DNA of 64,000 nucleotides, taken from positions 1 through 64,000 of the forward strand of contig NZ_CAADFC020000024.1 of NCBI RefSeq assembly GCF_900696085.1, written 5' to 3'. The notes below the pieces were generated by a model. It ran no database searches and was not told the DNA's origin. It worked only from the letters and a program-made list of their open reading frames with translations. This stretch comes from Bradyrhizobium ivorense (GTDB lineage Bacteria > Pseudomonadota > Alphaproteobacteria > Rhizobiales > Xanthobacteraceae). Shown here in pieces: positions 16,907-28,224 of this stretch. How positions within the stretch are numbered: the first letter of the stretch is position 1; each line of letters begins with the position of its first letter. The position numbers and the translations under genes are program-made.

Positions 16907-17317
16907 TCACCCCGTGGCCGACGTCACCGCCTTGGCGATCGCGCCCAGCGCCGCCGTGAGGTTGGCGGACACCGTCCTGGTCTGCTCCGCAACGCCGTGC
17001 CGCTCCGCAAGCCACGCCGGATCGTTGTAGGACAGCCAGGTGTCGCCGGCGGCGTCCTGCCAGACCAGCGCCTTCAGCGGCAGGTCGATGCCAACCGTCT
17101 GCGCCGCCTGCATCAGCGGCGTACCGCCTTTGGCATGGCCGAAGATCAGCACGGCGGTGGGGCGGAGCGCGAGGCCGACATCTGCCGCGCCCGCCGCGTG
17201 ATCGATCGCTGCGAACAGGGTCAGCCCGCGTGCCTGCAGTTCGGCCTTGAGCCGTTCCACGGTTTGCTCGGGTCCAAAATTGCTGCGAAAACTGACCAGT
17301 CCATCAACCGCCATCAT
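16907..17317 (-). CDS. DUF302 protein
   Basis: 136 aa beginning MMAVDGLVSFRSNFGPEQTV. The segments TLFAAIDHAAGAADVGL, PTAVLIFGHAKGGTPLM and LPLKALVWQDAAGDTWLSYN are the conserved core of DUF302 (PF03625), a small alpha/beta family of unknown function. The length fits a single-domain member. It is divergent from the J-domain gene, with about 109 bases between starts. Confidence 0.88.
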   Translation of the reverse strand: MMAVDGLVSFRSNFGPEQTVERLKAELQARGLTLFAAIDHAAGAADVGLALRPTAVLIFGHAKGGTPLMQAAQTVGIDLPLKALVWQDAAGDTWLSYNDPAWLAERHGVAEQTRTVSANLTAALGAIAKAVTSATG

Positions 17318-17426
17318 GCTGCTCCGGCTGCAATCCAGGAAGATCGCCGAAGCGGCCGCGCTGCAACGTCCCGGGTGAGGCGAAGCTTCGCATGCTTTTT
17401 GTCGGCGGGCCGCCTATATTCCGCGC

Positions 17427-18146
17427 ATGCCTACTTTGATCGCCGGCATTATCGCCGTTGTCGTGCTCTATTCCGCGCTGCAGATGTTTCGCGCGGCCAA
17501 TCCAGCTGTGCTTGCGCGCGCGATCAAGATCGGGGGCGGCGTGCTGGCGCTCGCGGTGGCGGCGTTCACCGGCGTCAGGGGCGAACTGGCGGTCGCGATT
17601 CCGCTCGGCATCTTCGGCGCCGGACTGCTCGGCTGGTCGCCGTTCGGCAACACCGGGTTTCCCGGTTTCGGCGGCAGGTTCGGCGGCGGCCAGACCGCGG
17701 GGCAAAGCTCGCGGGTGCGATCGCAATATCTCGACATGACGCTCGACCATAACAGCGGCGTGCTGAAGGGCCGGATCGTCGAGGGGCCGCATGCCGGCCG
17801 CATGCTCGACGAGTTCGAGCTGTCGGAGCTGCTGGCGATGGTGCCGAGCTTCGACGCCGAGAGCGTCGCGCTACTTGAAAGCTATCTGGACCGCCGGTTT
17901 CCCGCCTGGCGTCAGGACGCTCAGGGCCACCGGGCAGGGGGGCACGGCCGCACGGCGGCGACCGGCAAAATGACCGAGGAGGAGGCCTACCAGATCCTTG
18001 GCCTGCAGCCGGGCGCGACGCGCGACGACATCAGCCGGGCCCACCGCACCCTGATGAAGAAACTGCATCCCGACCAGGGGGGCTCGACGTATCTCGCTGC
18101 CCGTGTCAACGAGGCCAAGGATACTCTGCTTCGCACGCATCTCTAA
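17427..18146 (+). CDS. membrane-anchored J-domain protein (TIM14/DjlA-like)
   Basis: 239 aa. N-terminal membrane segments (about residues 4-20, 33-50 and 53-70) are followed by a middle region with SRVRSQYLDMTLDHNSGVL. A short C-terminal J domain (about 175-239) contains the hallmark HPD within MKKLHPDQGG. The J domain stimulates an Hsp70 such as DnaK. This layout is common in Rhizobiales and resembles mitochondrial TIM14. The client is unknown. Confidence 0.85.
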   Translation: MPTLIAGIIAVVVLYSALQMFRAANPAVLARAIKIGGGVLALAVAAFTGVRGELAVAIPLGIFGAGLLGWSPFGNTGFPGFGGRFGGGQTAGQSSRVRSQYLDMTLDHNSGVLKGRIVEGPHAGRMLDEFELSELLAMVPSFDAESVALLESYLDRRFPAWRQDAQGHRAGGHGRTAATGKMTEEEAYQILGLQPGATRDDISRAHRTLMKKLHPDQGGSTYLAARVNEAKDTLLRTHL

Positions 18147-18335
18147 CTCCGGCAACGCAACTGACGCCACAAGCCGAGTGCTGCTTCCGTCGATCTGATT
18201 GATGCCCCGTGCCGCTTTGCGCGACCGTTCCTTCTTTGGTGAAAACTTAACCGTAAATTCTTGACGAGAAGTTTTCGCGAGAATTTTCCCGAGCCGCCGG
18301 CGCGATCAGCCGTCTCGACTGTGCGCCAAAAGCAA

Positions 18336-18364
18336 CAAGGCCGGCGCTTGCGGCGCCGGCCTTG
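18336..18364. terminator. strong hairpin between convergent genes
   Basis: CAAGGCCGGCGC and GCGCCGGCCTTG pair perfectly around TTGCG. It lies between the end of the J-domain gene and the end of the carboxypeptidase gene and is likely a terminator, although the T-run is short. Confidence 0.6.
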
Positions 18365-18399
18365 TGAGTGTCCTTGCGAACTTCAGACGATGTGATCGA

Positions 18400-20220
18400 T
18401 CAGTTGCGAACGGTGATGCAGGAGATATCGGCGCGCTTCAGCGTCCGGCACACCGCTTCGGCCTGGTCGCGCTCGAGGCCGGCGAAGCGGGCCCGATAGA
18501 GCTTGCGATTGTCCTTGGCGACCACCTCGGTGAACGGATCGGCCTTGCTGAGCATGCCGCGGGCCGAATTGCGGGCGAGGTCGATGCGCTGCTTGGCTTC
18601 GCTCTCGGACTCCAGCGCGCCGACCTGGATGATCCAGCCGGTATGCGCGACGGCCGCAACAGGCTTGACCGCGCTGTTCTGCGGGGCGGGCTGGCTGCGG
18701 GCGGGTTCGATCGCGGCCATGGTCTGCGGCGCGGCCGGTGCAGGCGCCTGCACGTGCGAGGCCGGCAGCACGCCGAGGATGCCGTTGCCGGTGCCGAAAT
18801 TCGCCGGCTGCGGCGGCATCTCGGGCCGTGAGGTCTCGGCGGCCCGCGCCATCACCGCGGTCGAGGTTTCAGCGACTTCGGCGCGCGCCTGAACCGTGCT
18901 GGTGACCGGCGGCGCCGACTGTGCCGGGCCGGCGGCGGCGAGCTTGATCTGGCCGGCCTTGACCTGCACCGTCTTCACCTTCACCGGCTTCATCGGTTCG
19001 GCCGAACCCGGGATCGCGGCAATCGGCTGGGTCTGGATCACGCCTGAGGTCAGCGGCGCCGGCTCGGGCTTGGCTTCGGACTTGGCTTCGAACTTGGCTT
19101 CGAATTTGGCCTGCGGCTCGGGCTTGGCAGGGAGCGGCGGCAGGGCTGCGGCCGCGGCGGCCATCAGCGACGGCTTGGCCGGGCGCTGCGGTTGCACCGC
19201 GGCGGCCGCTGCAGGCTCGGAAGCCGCGGTCACGCTCTCGGCCGCGCGCGGGGTATCGTCATCGGCGACCTCGATCTTGGCGTCGGCCGGATTGCGCTCG
19301 GTGATCGCGGCGACGGTGCGGGTGGTCGCGCCCTTGCCGACGTTCTCGGCGAGCAGGTTGCGCATGATGGCGTCGCGGGAGCCGCCGCTGCGGCCGCCCA
19401 GCACCACGCCGACCAGGAAGCGATTGCCCCGGTGCATCGAGGTCACGAGGTTGAAGCCGGAGGCGCGGGTGTAGCCGGTCTTGATGCCGTCGACGCCCTC
19501 GACGCTGCCGAGCAGGCGATTGTGACCGGTGATGGTGCGGCCGCGGAAATTGAACGCCGTGGTCGAGAAGTAGCGATAATAGCGCGGGAAGCGATCTTGG
19601 ATCGCGCGGCCGAGCACCGACTGGTCGCGCGCCGTCGTGATCTGCTCGTCGTTCGGCAGGCCGGAGGCGTTGCGATAGACCGTCCGGCTCATGCCGAGCG
19701 CGCGCGCCTTGCGGGTCATCATGCGGGCGAAGTCGTCCTCGCTGCCGCCGATCGCCTCGGCGATCACGACCGCGGCGTCGTTGGCCGAGCGGGTGACGAG
19801 GCCCTTGATGGCGTCCTCGACTCGGATGGTCTGGCCGGGCCGCAGGCCGAGCTTGGTCGGATCCTGATCGGAGGCGTGCTCGGACACCGGCATCTCGGTG
19901 TCGAGCTTCATCTTGCCGGAGTCGAGACGCTCGAACAGCAGATAGAGCGTCATGATCTTGGTCAGGGAGGCGGGGTGGCGCAGGCCGTCCGGGCTTGTCG
20001 CCGTCAGCACCGAGCCGGAATTGCCGTCGACGATGATCGAGGCGAACCGCGGGTTCTCGGTTTCGCGCGCGACCTGGGTGTGATGGTGCCGGGCATAGTG
20101 GCGGTGCCGGCGGCGCGCCTCGGCGCTGTCGCTGGTGATCAGGATCGCCGTCGTGATGGTCACGAGCCCCAGAACGCCAACTCGCAGCGCCCGCGAGGAA
20201 GCCAAGGTTGTACGAAGCAT
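18400..20220 (-). CDS. D-alanyl-D-alanine carboxypeptidase with SPOR domain
   Basis: 606 aa. After a signal peptide (residues 1-35, ending SAEA) comes a penicillin-binding peptidase S11 domain with the three catalytic motifs: SLTK at 85-88, SAN at 145-147 and KTG at 247-249. It trims the terminal D-Ala from peptidoglycan stem peptides in the periplasm. A long Ala/Pro/Lys linker (about 310-510) includes KFEAKFEAKSEAKPE repeats. The last 75 residues (WIIQVGALESESEAKQRID) form a SPOR domain that binds denuded glycan at the division septum. The length is large because of the linker. Confidence 0.93.
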   Translation of the reverse strand: MLRTTLASSRALRVGVLGLVTITTAILITSDSAEARRRHRHYARHHHTQVARETENPRFASIIVDGNSGSVLTATSPDGLRHPASLTKIMTLYLLFERLDSGKMKLDTEMPVSEHASDQDPTKLGLRPGQTIRVEDAIKGLVTRSANDAAVVIAEAIGGSEDDFARMMTRKARALGMSRTVYRNASGLPNDEQITTARDQSVLGRAIQDRFPRYYRYFSTTAFNFRGRTITGHNRLLGSVEGVDGIKTGYTRASGFNLVTSMHRGNRFLVGVVLGGRSGGSRDAIMRNLLAENVGKGATTRTVAAITERNPADAKIEVADDDTPRAAESVTAASEPAAAAAVQPQRPAKPSLMAAAAAALPPLPAKPEPQAKFEAKFEAKSEAKPEPAPLTSGVIQTQPIAAIPGSAEPMKPVKVKTVQVKAGQIKLAAAGPAQSAPPVTSTVQARAEVAETSTAVMARAAETSRPEMPPQPANFGTGNGILGVLPASHVQAPAPAAPQTMAAIEPARSQPAPQNSAVKPVAAVAHTGWIIQVGALESESEAKQRIDLARNSARGMLSKADPFTEVVAKDNRKLYRARFAGLERDQAEAVCRTLKRADISCITVRN

Positions 20221-20518
20221 CTACTTCCCCGTCCCAATTTCTATCTAGATCACCGGTCCGTGAGGCGAAATTGTGCCCGGCGGCCGCCGATCCTTGCCTG
20301 CGCAACAATCCACTCTTGGGCAGAACCTTTGGCCCCGGTGGCAGCGCAGGTCGCTGTTCTAGCTAAGGTGTTGTTCACAAACAGCTTTTCATGGCTGCCC
20401 GTCGGAAGGCGAACAAAGTCCGGGAATCAGGTTAGGCGGGCCGAGTTTCCAAAAGATTAAGCAACCGTTGCGTAGTCCTCCGGGGTTTATCGCAAACGCG
20501 AAGGATTCGGCCAACAGA
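20221..20518. other. gene-free divergent region
   Basis: Nearly 300 bases between the start of the carboxypeptidase gene and the operator of the phasin gene. No coding region, repeat or RNA gene is visible. It probably holds the carboxypeptidase promoter. Confidence 0.4.
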
Positions 20519-20533
20519 TTGTGCGTCGCACAA
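20519..20533. promoter_or_regulatory. palindromic operator TTGTGC-N3-GCACAA, candidate PhaR site
   Basis: TTGTGCGTCGCACAA is a perfect palindrome just upstream of the putative -35 of the phasin gene. An imperfect second copy (TTGTGCGATGCGAT) begins at 20549, exactly 30 bases later, inside the promoter spacer. The core TGC-N3-GCA resembles the TGC/GCA half-sites described for the PHB-sensing repressor PhaR in other alphaproteobacteria. PhaR represses phasin genes. Assignment is inference. Confidence 0.5.
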
Positions 20534-20539
20534 TATTTC

Positions 20540-20567
20540 TTGACCTCATTGTGCGATGCGATATCTT
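20540..20567 (+). promoter_or_regulatory. putative phasin promoter
   Basis: TTGACC, a 16-base spacer and TATCTT give a reasonable -35/-10 pair about 78 bases before the ATG. The imperfect second palindrome lies in the spacer, where a repressor would block polymerase. Confidence 0.45.
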
Positions 20568-20644
20568 AATCGTGTTTGGGGGGCCGGGAGCTTCCCGGCA
20601 ATGGGAGTTGCATTTTCGAGTCTGGGAACAAGGAACCCCTAAAC

Positions 20645-20989
20645 ATGGTCAAGATCGAAGACATTCAGAACTACGGCAAAGAGCATCTGGAATCGGTTGC
20701 GGCGTCTACCAGCAACCTGCAGAGCGGCGTTCAGGCGATTGCCGCCGCCTATGGCGACTACGCCAAGAAGTCCTACGAGGACACCAAGTCGTTCGTCGAG
20801 AAGCTGTCGGGCGTGAAGTCGCTGGACAAGGCGGTCGAGGCGCAGACCGAGTACCTGCGCACCGCCTACGAGACCTTCGTTGCGGAATCGCAGAAGATCG
20901 CCGGCCTCTACAGCGACTGCGCCAAGCAGACCTTCAAGCCCTATGAGGGCCTGGTCGCCAAGATCGTGCCGGCGACGACCTCGCACTAA
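20645..20989 (+). CDS. phasin
   Basis: 114 aa starting MVKIEDIQNYGKEHLESV, with AAGGAA upstream. It is highly helical and amphipathic, without a signal peptide. SNLQSGVQAIAAAYGDYAKK, FVEKLSGVKSLDKAVEAQTE and YETFVAESQKI are conserved in the phasin_2 family. Phasins coat polyhydroxybutyrate granules and control their size and number. The small size and isolated position fit Bradyrhizobium phasins, which exist as several paralogues. Expression is probably tied to PHB through the upstream palindromes. A strong terminator follows. Confidence 0.92.
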   Translation: MVKIEDIQNYGKEHLESVAASTSNLQSGVQAIAAAYGDYAKKSYEDTKSFVEKLSGVKSLDKAVEAQTEYLRTAYETFVAESQKIAGLYSDCAKQTFKPYEGLVAKIVPATTSH

Positions 20990-21024
20990 ATATCATCGAC
21001 GCCACGCGCGCCGATCGCAAAACA

Positions 21025-21050
21025 AAAGCCCGGCCTGACGGCCGGGCTTT
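21025..21050. terminator. rho-independent terminator
   Basis: AAAGCCCGGCC and GGCCGGGCTTT pair perfectly around TGAC, with further T residues on the phasin side and an A-run on the other. It can serve both the phasin gene and the convergent TadG-like gene. Confidence 0.88.
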
Positions 21051-21067
21051 TTCGTGCGCCGCGGGGC

Positions 21068-22501
21068 TTATTTCGAAACGCGTAGCTGGGTCAGCTGGGT
21101 GCCGATGGTGGTGAACACCGAGGCCACCTGGTTGGACGCCGTGACCAGGAAGAACTTGTCGGACGAACTCGCGCAGTATTGCAGCACTTCCGAGGTCGGG
21201 TCGCCCGGCGAGCCGGTATTCACCTGGATGGTGTAGATCGTATAGGCCGACTTGCCGGTCCTGGGGTCGATCACCGCCTTGATGTTGTCGCACAACAGCT
21301 TCTGCCGCGCATCGATCTGGCCGAGGAACTGGTTCTGGCCATCGCCATAGGCCGGCCAGCGGTCCTGGGTGTTGAGGCCGTCGGACAGCAGGATAATGGC
21401 CCTCGTATAGGTGTAGTTGGAGTCCTCGGCCGGCGCGTTCAGCGGCGCGCCGGTCTGCAGCGACTGCCAGGCCCAGGCGAGTCCGATCGGCTGGTTGGTG
21501 CCGCCGGTGGGCTGCATCGCATTGATCATGGTCTTGATCGACGTCCAGTCATTGCTCAGCGACTTGATCGGCTGCAGGAACGGGCTGTTGCCCGGTTTGC
21601 AGTAGTATTCGCTGTTCGAATAGTACTCTTCGGCCGGGAACAGCGTCGCGACGTTGGTCGCCACCGGCGTCGTGCTCTGGGCGTCGTAGGGCTGGGTACG
21701 GTCGGTGACGCAACCGGTCCATTTCGAATGGTCGGGCGTCCAGGTCTTGCCGTTGCTTTCGCAGCGGCTCTTTTTCGTATAGCTGGAATCGCTGCAGGTG
21801 CCGTAGGTGTTGCCCGGGCTGCTGTTCTCCCAGTCGGTCCAGTCGATCCAGCTCTGACTGTAGTTGCTGGCGCCGACGTTGACGTCCTTGGCGAAGGGGA
21901 CGACCGAGATGTAGACGTCGCCGGAGTTCTTGTTGAGCGCGCTGAGCTGATCGACCAGGTTCGAGGCCGCGGTCCGCAGCGCGGCGATCTTGCCGTCGGA
22001 AGCCATCGATCCGGTGTTGTCGAGCGCCATCGCGACCCGCATCTTGTTGATGCCCCAGGTCGAGGTCGAACTGGTGCCGAAATTGACGCTCGGGTAGCCC
22101 GCGAGCTTCAGGAAATCGGTGTTGACGGCGCCGGAACCGTTGACCTTGATCGTCGCCGCGTTGGGGCCGGTGGCGGCGGTATAGACCGCGTTGACGCTGA
22201 CCGATTTGGCGTCGGTGTTGGTGTAGAGCGCGTTGAAATAGGCCTGCGCCTTGGTGTTGATGTCCGCGACGGCGATGACACCGCTGCTGAGGTCCTTGGC
22301 GACCATCAGCGCGGTGGAATCCAGCGCCGCCTGCATCGAGGAGCGGGCGCTGTTGGCGCGGGAATAGTCGATCGCGACGCCGATGAAGCTGATCAGCGGC
22401 ACGGCGGTCAGCGCGAAAATCACCGCGACATTTCCGTTACGTGCAGCGGAAAACCGGCGGGCGGCCCGGCGTGTCCGACTGAAAATGGCTGAACCAAGCA
22501 T
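21068..22501 (-). CDS. TadG-like pilus-assembly protein with von Willebrand A domain
   Basis: 477 aa. The N-terminal segment NGNVAVIFALTAVPLISFIG (about residues 22-41) followed by AIDYSRA is typical of TadE/TadG proteins: a single helix that anchors the protein. A von Willebrand A domain starts with MRVAMALDNTGSMAS, whose MIDAS residues are Asp161, Thr163 and Ser165, and continues with AIILLSDGLNTQD. Several cysteines in an inserted loop (about 235-320) suggest disulfides outside the membrane. No other tad/flp pilus genes are near, so it is an orphan. Its role in adhesion or pili is inference. Confidence 0.85.
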   Translation of the reverse strand: MLGSAIFSRTRRAARRFSAARNGNVAVIFALTAVPLISFIGVAIDYSRANSARSSMQAALDSTALMVAKDLSSGVIAVADINTKAQAYFNALYTNTDAKSVSVNAVYTAATGPNAATIKVNGSGAVNTDFLKLAGYPSVNFGTSSTSTWGINKMRVAMALDNTGSMASDGKIAALRTAASNLVDQLSALNKNSGDVYISVVPFAKDVNVGASNYSQSWIDWTDWENSSPGNTYGTCSDSSYTKKSRCESNGKTWTPDHSKWTGCVTDRTQPYDAQSTTPVATNVATLFPAEEYYSNSEYYCKPGNSPFLQPIKSLSNDWTSIKTMINAMQPTGGTNQPIGLAWAWQSLQTGAPLNAPAEDSNYTYTRAIILLSDGLNTQDRWPAYGDGQNQFLGQIDARQKLLCDNIKAVIDPRTGKSAYTIYTIQVNTGSPGDPTSEVLQYCASSSDKFFLVTASNQVASVFTTIGTQLTQLRVSK

Positions 22502-22937
22502 TGGTGTGCTCTCATCAAATTTTTCGCTGGTGCGCCATATCGGCGCGAGCGGCTAAACAGATGATGAATCCGGTCGGGGAAACCCCGTCCGCGGCGCCCG
22601 GCATGTGTCGGAAAGCGTGCAAATGTCGGCATTATCCTCAACGCGGGTTAAACCCGGCGCCCGGACTCCTTTGTCAAACCGGCCAGAAATGATTAACCTT
22701 AGGCCGATTGCCGCGACGGAATCGGCGGGCCGGAAGCCGGGGCGAGGGGTGCTTTCCCCGCTTGCGACGGGCCGCCGTCGCCTCCATATTGAGGAAGCCG
22801 ACCCAGCCGCTGGGTCGGGACCGGGAGCGGCAATCTGGAAAGCGTTGCTGGAAGTTCCGTGATGGCCGGCTGACGGCAAATCGCGAAGCCGCCCGATACG
22901 CTATCCGGTTTCCCACTGGAATTCGAACGCTTGAGCC
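22502..22937. other. gene-free divergent region
   Basis: 436 bases between the starts of the TadG-like gene and clpS. I see only short open frames without ribosome sites. ATGATTAACC near 22688 is a possible CtrA-type half site. Otherwise nothing stands out. Confidence 0.35.
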
Positions 22938-23333
22938 ATGTTGCGATCCACGTCCATAGTCCCTTCGTCGTCGGCGCCGCCCGCGGCGTCCGCCGCCAGA
23001 ATGAGCAATGACGAACCCCGCAATGGCGGGACCGGCGGTCCCTCGACCTCCGTCATTACCAAGGTCAAGCCGAAGACCAAGCGCCCGAACCTGTATCGCG
23101 TCCTGATCCTGAACGACGACTACACGCCGATGGAGTTCGTCGTTCACGTGCTGGAGAAATTCTTCAACAAGGACGCCGAGGCGGCGACCAAGATCATGCT
23201 CCATGTCCACCACCACGGGATCGGTGAGTGCGGGGTCTTCACCTACGAGATCGCCGAGACCAAGGTGACCCAGGTGATGGATTTCGCGCGCAAGCACCAG
23301 CATCCGCTGCAATGCGTGATGGAAAAGAAATAG
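22938..23333 (+). CDS. clpS: ClpS, N-end-rule adaptor of ClpAP
   Basis: 131 aa from the first ATG. An in-frame ATG at 23001 (MSNDEPRNGG) gives a 110-aa form closer to the family's usual length, and neither start has a clear ribosome site. The core YRVLILNDDYTPMEFVVHVL and the HHHGIGECGVFTYEIAETKV segment are diagnostic of ClpS. It delivers proteins with destabilising N-terminal residues to ClpA. clpA follows 290 bases downstream on the same strand, the usual alphaproteobacterial order. Confidence 0.95.
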   Translation: MLRSTSIVPSSSAPPAASAARMSNDEPRNGGTGGPSTSVITKVKPKTKRPNLYRVLILNDDYTPMEFVVHVLEKFFNKDAEAATKIMLHVHHHGIGECGVFTYEIAETKVTQVMDFARKHQHPLQCVMEKK

Positions 23334-23352
23334 TTCGCAGGTAGCTTTCATG

Positions 23353-23374
23353 GGTTACCTTGACGCGGGTAACC
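23353..23374. promoter_or_regulatory. inverted repeat GGTTACC-N8-GGTAACC
   Basis: Perfect 7-base arms 20 bases after the clpS stop, at the start of the 290-base clpS-clpA gap. No T-run follows, so it could be an attenuating hairpin or a protein site. The rest of the gap shows nothing. Confidence 0.3.
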
Positions 23375-23623
23375 GTCGATCCGCCGCCCAGGGAGGCGGA
23401 ACGGGTCTTGCATCGTGATTTGTGACATCGCGAGCGGCGTTCCGTATCAGCACGGAGTGTGGTTGCACGACACCGTGGCGCCGGAATTTTAGAGGAAAAC
23501 CAACGCGTCGGGACCGGGCTTTTGCCACGATCCATCGTAACTATATCACAGGGGATCACGAACGTTGCTGTTGCCTGACCCGGCAATGGCGATCATGATG
23601 GCCGGGGGCCATAGAGGACGCGA

Positions 23624-26026
<2,403 letters not shown>

Positions 26027-26049
26027 GGCGTTTAGCGAACCATCAAGTG

Positions 26050-26077
26050 AAAAGGCCGGCTCAACAGCCGGCCTTTT
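26050..26077 (+). terminator. rho-independent terminator of clpA
   Basis: AAAAGGCCGGC and GCCGGCCTTTT pair perfectly around TCAACA and end in a T-run. It begins 24 bases after the clpA stop and lies before the convergent MFS gene. Confidence 0.9.
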
Positions 26078-26116
26078 TGTTTGTGGCAGGAGGCCCGTGC
26101 GATGCGGATCGAGGTC

Positions 26117-27538
26117 TCACTCGCCCTTCAGCCGCTGGCTCTCATGAACCCGGACCTGCTCGGCGCCGCGGCTGCCCGCCGATGACAGCCGCAGCATGCT
26201 GAGCATGGCGCCGATGAGCGCAAAGCCGACGCCGACCATCAGCGAGATCCTTGTTCCGTCCGCCGGATAGCGGGCCAGCAGCAGGGCCACCAGCGCCGCG
26301 CCGAGGGTCTGTCCGAGCAAGCGGGCGGTGCCCAGCATGCCGCTGGCGCCGCCCGAGCGCTCGCGCGGGGCGGCGGCGATCATGGTGCGGTTGTTGGGGG
26401 TCTGGAACAGGCCGAAGCCGGCGCCGGCGAGCGCCATGCGCCAGATCACGTCGATCGGCGTGGCGTCGGCCGGCATCAACGCCAATGTCCCCAATCCCAT
26501 TGCGAACAGCAGCAGGCCGATGCCGCCGAGCAGGCCGGCCGGATAGCGCTCGACCAGCCAGCCCGCCAGCGGCGCCGCGCACGCCACCGCGATCGGCCAA
26601 GGCGTGATCAGGAGGCCGATCTGCACCGCCGAATAGCCAAAGTGGTTTTCGAGGTAGAACGGCATCGCGACAAAGGCCAGCATCTGGCCGCAGAACGAGG
26701 CGATCGAGGTGCCGATCGACAGCGCGAAGATCGGAATCGAGAGCAGGTCGACCGGCAGCAGCGGCGATGGCAAATGCCGCTGCCGGCGGTACAGCAGATG
26801 CGATGCGACCGCGGCCACGGCAAACTCGAACGCGCACAGATACAGCGCCTCGCCATGGCCGGCGCTGTCGATCGCGCTTATGCCGAAACCGAATGCGATG
26901 GCGCTCAGGCCGGCGCTGCGCCAGTCGAAGGCGTGAACGGCGGGCCTGGTGTGCGGCAGATAGCGCCAGCCCAGCGCCAGCGTCACGATGCCGAGCGGGA
27001 CATTGATGGCGAACAGATACGGCCAGGTCCCGACCGCCAGGATGAACGAGGCGACGGTGGGACCGACCGCGGCCGAGATCGCGACCACCAGCGCGTTGAT
27101 GCCAATGCCGCGGCCGAGCTGGGCACCCGGATAGATGAAGCGGATCAGCGCGGTGTTGACGCTCAAGATTCCGGCGGCGCCAAATCCCTGCAGCACGCGC
27201 GCCACCGTCAGCAGCGGCAGCGTATGCGCCAGCGCGCAGAACAGCGAGGCCAGCGTGAACAGCAGCAGCCCCGCCAGATAGACCCGGCGATAGCCGATGA
27301 TCTCGCCGAGCGAGGCCAGCGGCAGCAGCGAGACGGTGATCGCCAGCTGATAGCCATTGACGATCCAGATCGAAAACGCCGGACTGGCGTCGAGGCTGCG
27401 GGCAATCGTCGGCAGCGCGACGTTGGCGATCGAGCCGTCGATGACGGCCATCACGAGGCCTAGCGCAATGGTCAGAATGGCCCAGTTGCGTTGCGGCTGC
27501 GGCAGGCCGTCGGCGTGCTCGATCGGTGGCGGGGACAT
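26117..27538 (-). CDS. MFS multidrug exporter, DHA2 (EmrB/QacA) family
   Basis: 473 aa from an ATG at 27538 (MSPPPIEHADG). The first helix carries LVMAVIDGSIANVALPTIAR, the motif D1 region of 14-helix DHA2 transporters. WIVNGYQLAIT and the LLPLASLGEIIGYRRVYLAG loop (motif A) follow. About 13-14 hydrophobic segments are visible. Such proteins export drugs or dyes by proton antiport. Reading further upstream in frame adds repeat-derived sequence (27697-27827) and is not supported. No membrane-fusion partner gene is adjacent. Confidence 0.88.
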   Translation of the reverse strand: MSPPPIEHADGLPQPQRNWAILTIALGLVMAVIDGSIANVALPTIARSLDASPAFSIWIVNGYQLAITVSLLPLASLGEIIGYRRVYLAGLLLFTLASLFCALAHTLPLLTVARVLQGFGAAGILSVNTALIRFIYPGAQLGRGIGINALVVAISAAVGPTVASFILAVGTWPYLFAINVPLGIVTLALGWRYLPHTRPAVHAFDWRSAGLSAIAFGFGISAIDSAGHGEALYLCAFEFAVAAVASHLLYRRQRHLPSPLLPVDLLSIPIFALSIGTSIASFCGQMLAFVAMPFYLENHFGYSAVQIGLLITPWPIAVACAAPLAGWLVERYPAGLLGGIGLLLFAMGLGTLALMPADATPIDVIWRMALAGAGFGLFQTPNNRTMIAAAPRERSGGASGMLGTARLLGQTLGAALVALLLARYPADGTRISLMVGVGFALIGAMLSMLRLSSAGSRGAEQVRVHESQRLKGE

Positions 27539-27696
27539 GATGAAGGCGAGGGTGATTGGAGCCGTGATTGGTCCCCGGCTTAGGAAATTGCAGGAACGAC
27601 CGCAAGCCGGGTGATGTGGATGATGTCGGGGGCGGGCGAGGACCGGAGAATAGGCGTGCGCATTCTGCCTTGGGCACGGACGCGCGGCTGTCAGTC

Positions 27697-27827
27697 CCGT
27701 CATCCTGAGGTGCGAGCCTTGCAGCGCGATTGCGCTGCTGGGCGAGCCTCGAAGGATGCACGGCCACCAGCCGGGCCGATTCATCCTTCGAGGCTCGCCG
27801 AAGAGGCTCGCGCCTCAGAATGACGGG
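27697..27827. repeat. intergenic palindromic repeat, family A
   Basis: Runs from CCGTCATCCTGAGGTGCGAGCC to CGCGCCTCAGAATGACGGGG, with CTCGAAGGATGCACGGCCA and CATCCTTCGAGGCTCGCCG as the inner arms. It is a nearly full-length palindrome and fills most of the 27539-27870 gap. It is a relative of the copies at 385, 63644 and 63804. Confidence 0.85.
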
Positions 27828-27870
27828 GATGGAGCGGGCAGGAACGTCGTTCGATGCGAGCGGGCAGCCG

Positions 27871-28224
27871 TCAGCCCTGGCCGAGCAGCTCCCGGATTCG
27901 CCGCTGTAGCTGGCGCTTTTTGATCTCGCTGCGGCGCAGCCGCTCGTCGAGGTCGCTGACCGGGGTGTCGGAGGTCATGATGCGGAAGGCGAGCCCGACC
28001 TTGTTGGCCTGGCGCCAGATCAGCCGCGCGAGATACGACCGGCCCTTGCGTGCGACCGTGAGCTTCATCTCCTCAGGCACGCGCTCCGCCGCGCCGAATT
28101 CCACGCAGGCGCCGTGCTCGTTGATGTTGCGCACCACGCAATCCATCGTCGAGCCGCGTTCGTTAATCTCGGCGACGCCGCCATAGAGCACCTTGTCGCG
28201 CACGCCCTGGCGCCGGTCCTGCAT
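27871..28224 (-). CDS. PilZ domain protein
   Basis: 117 aa from an ATG with GGAGGA upstream. The RxxxR motif that binds cyclic di-GMP is seen at Arg5-Arg9 (RRQGVR). The second motif, usually D/N-x-S-x-x-G, reads NINEHG, with Asn in place of Ser. The middle segment KLTVARKGRSYLARLIWRQA completes the barrel. A basic helical tail follows. It may bind cyclic di-GMP and so respond to enzymes such as PleD encoded at 44175, but the altered second motif leaves this open. Confidence 0.8.
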   Translation of the reverse strand: MQDRRQGVRDKVLYGGVAEINERGSTMDCVVRNINEHGACVEFGAAERVPEEMKLTVARKGRSYLARLIWRQANKVGLAFRIMTSDTPVSDLDERLRRSEIKKRQLQRRIRELLGQG

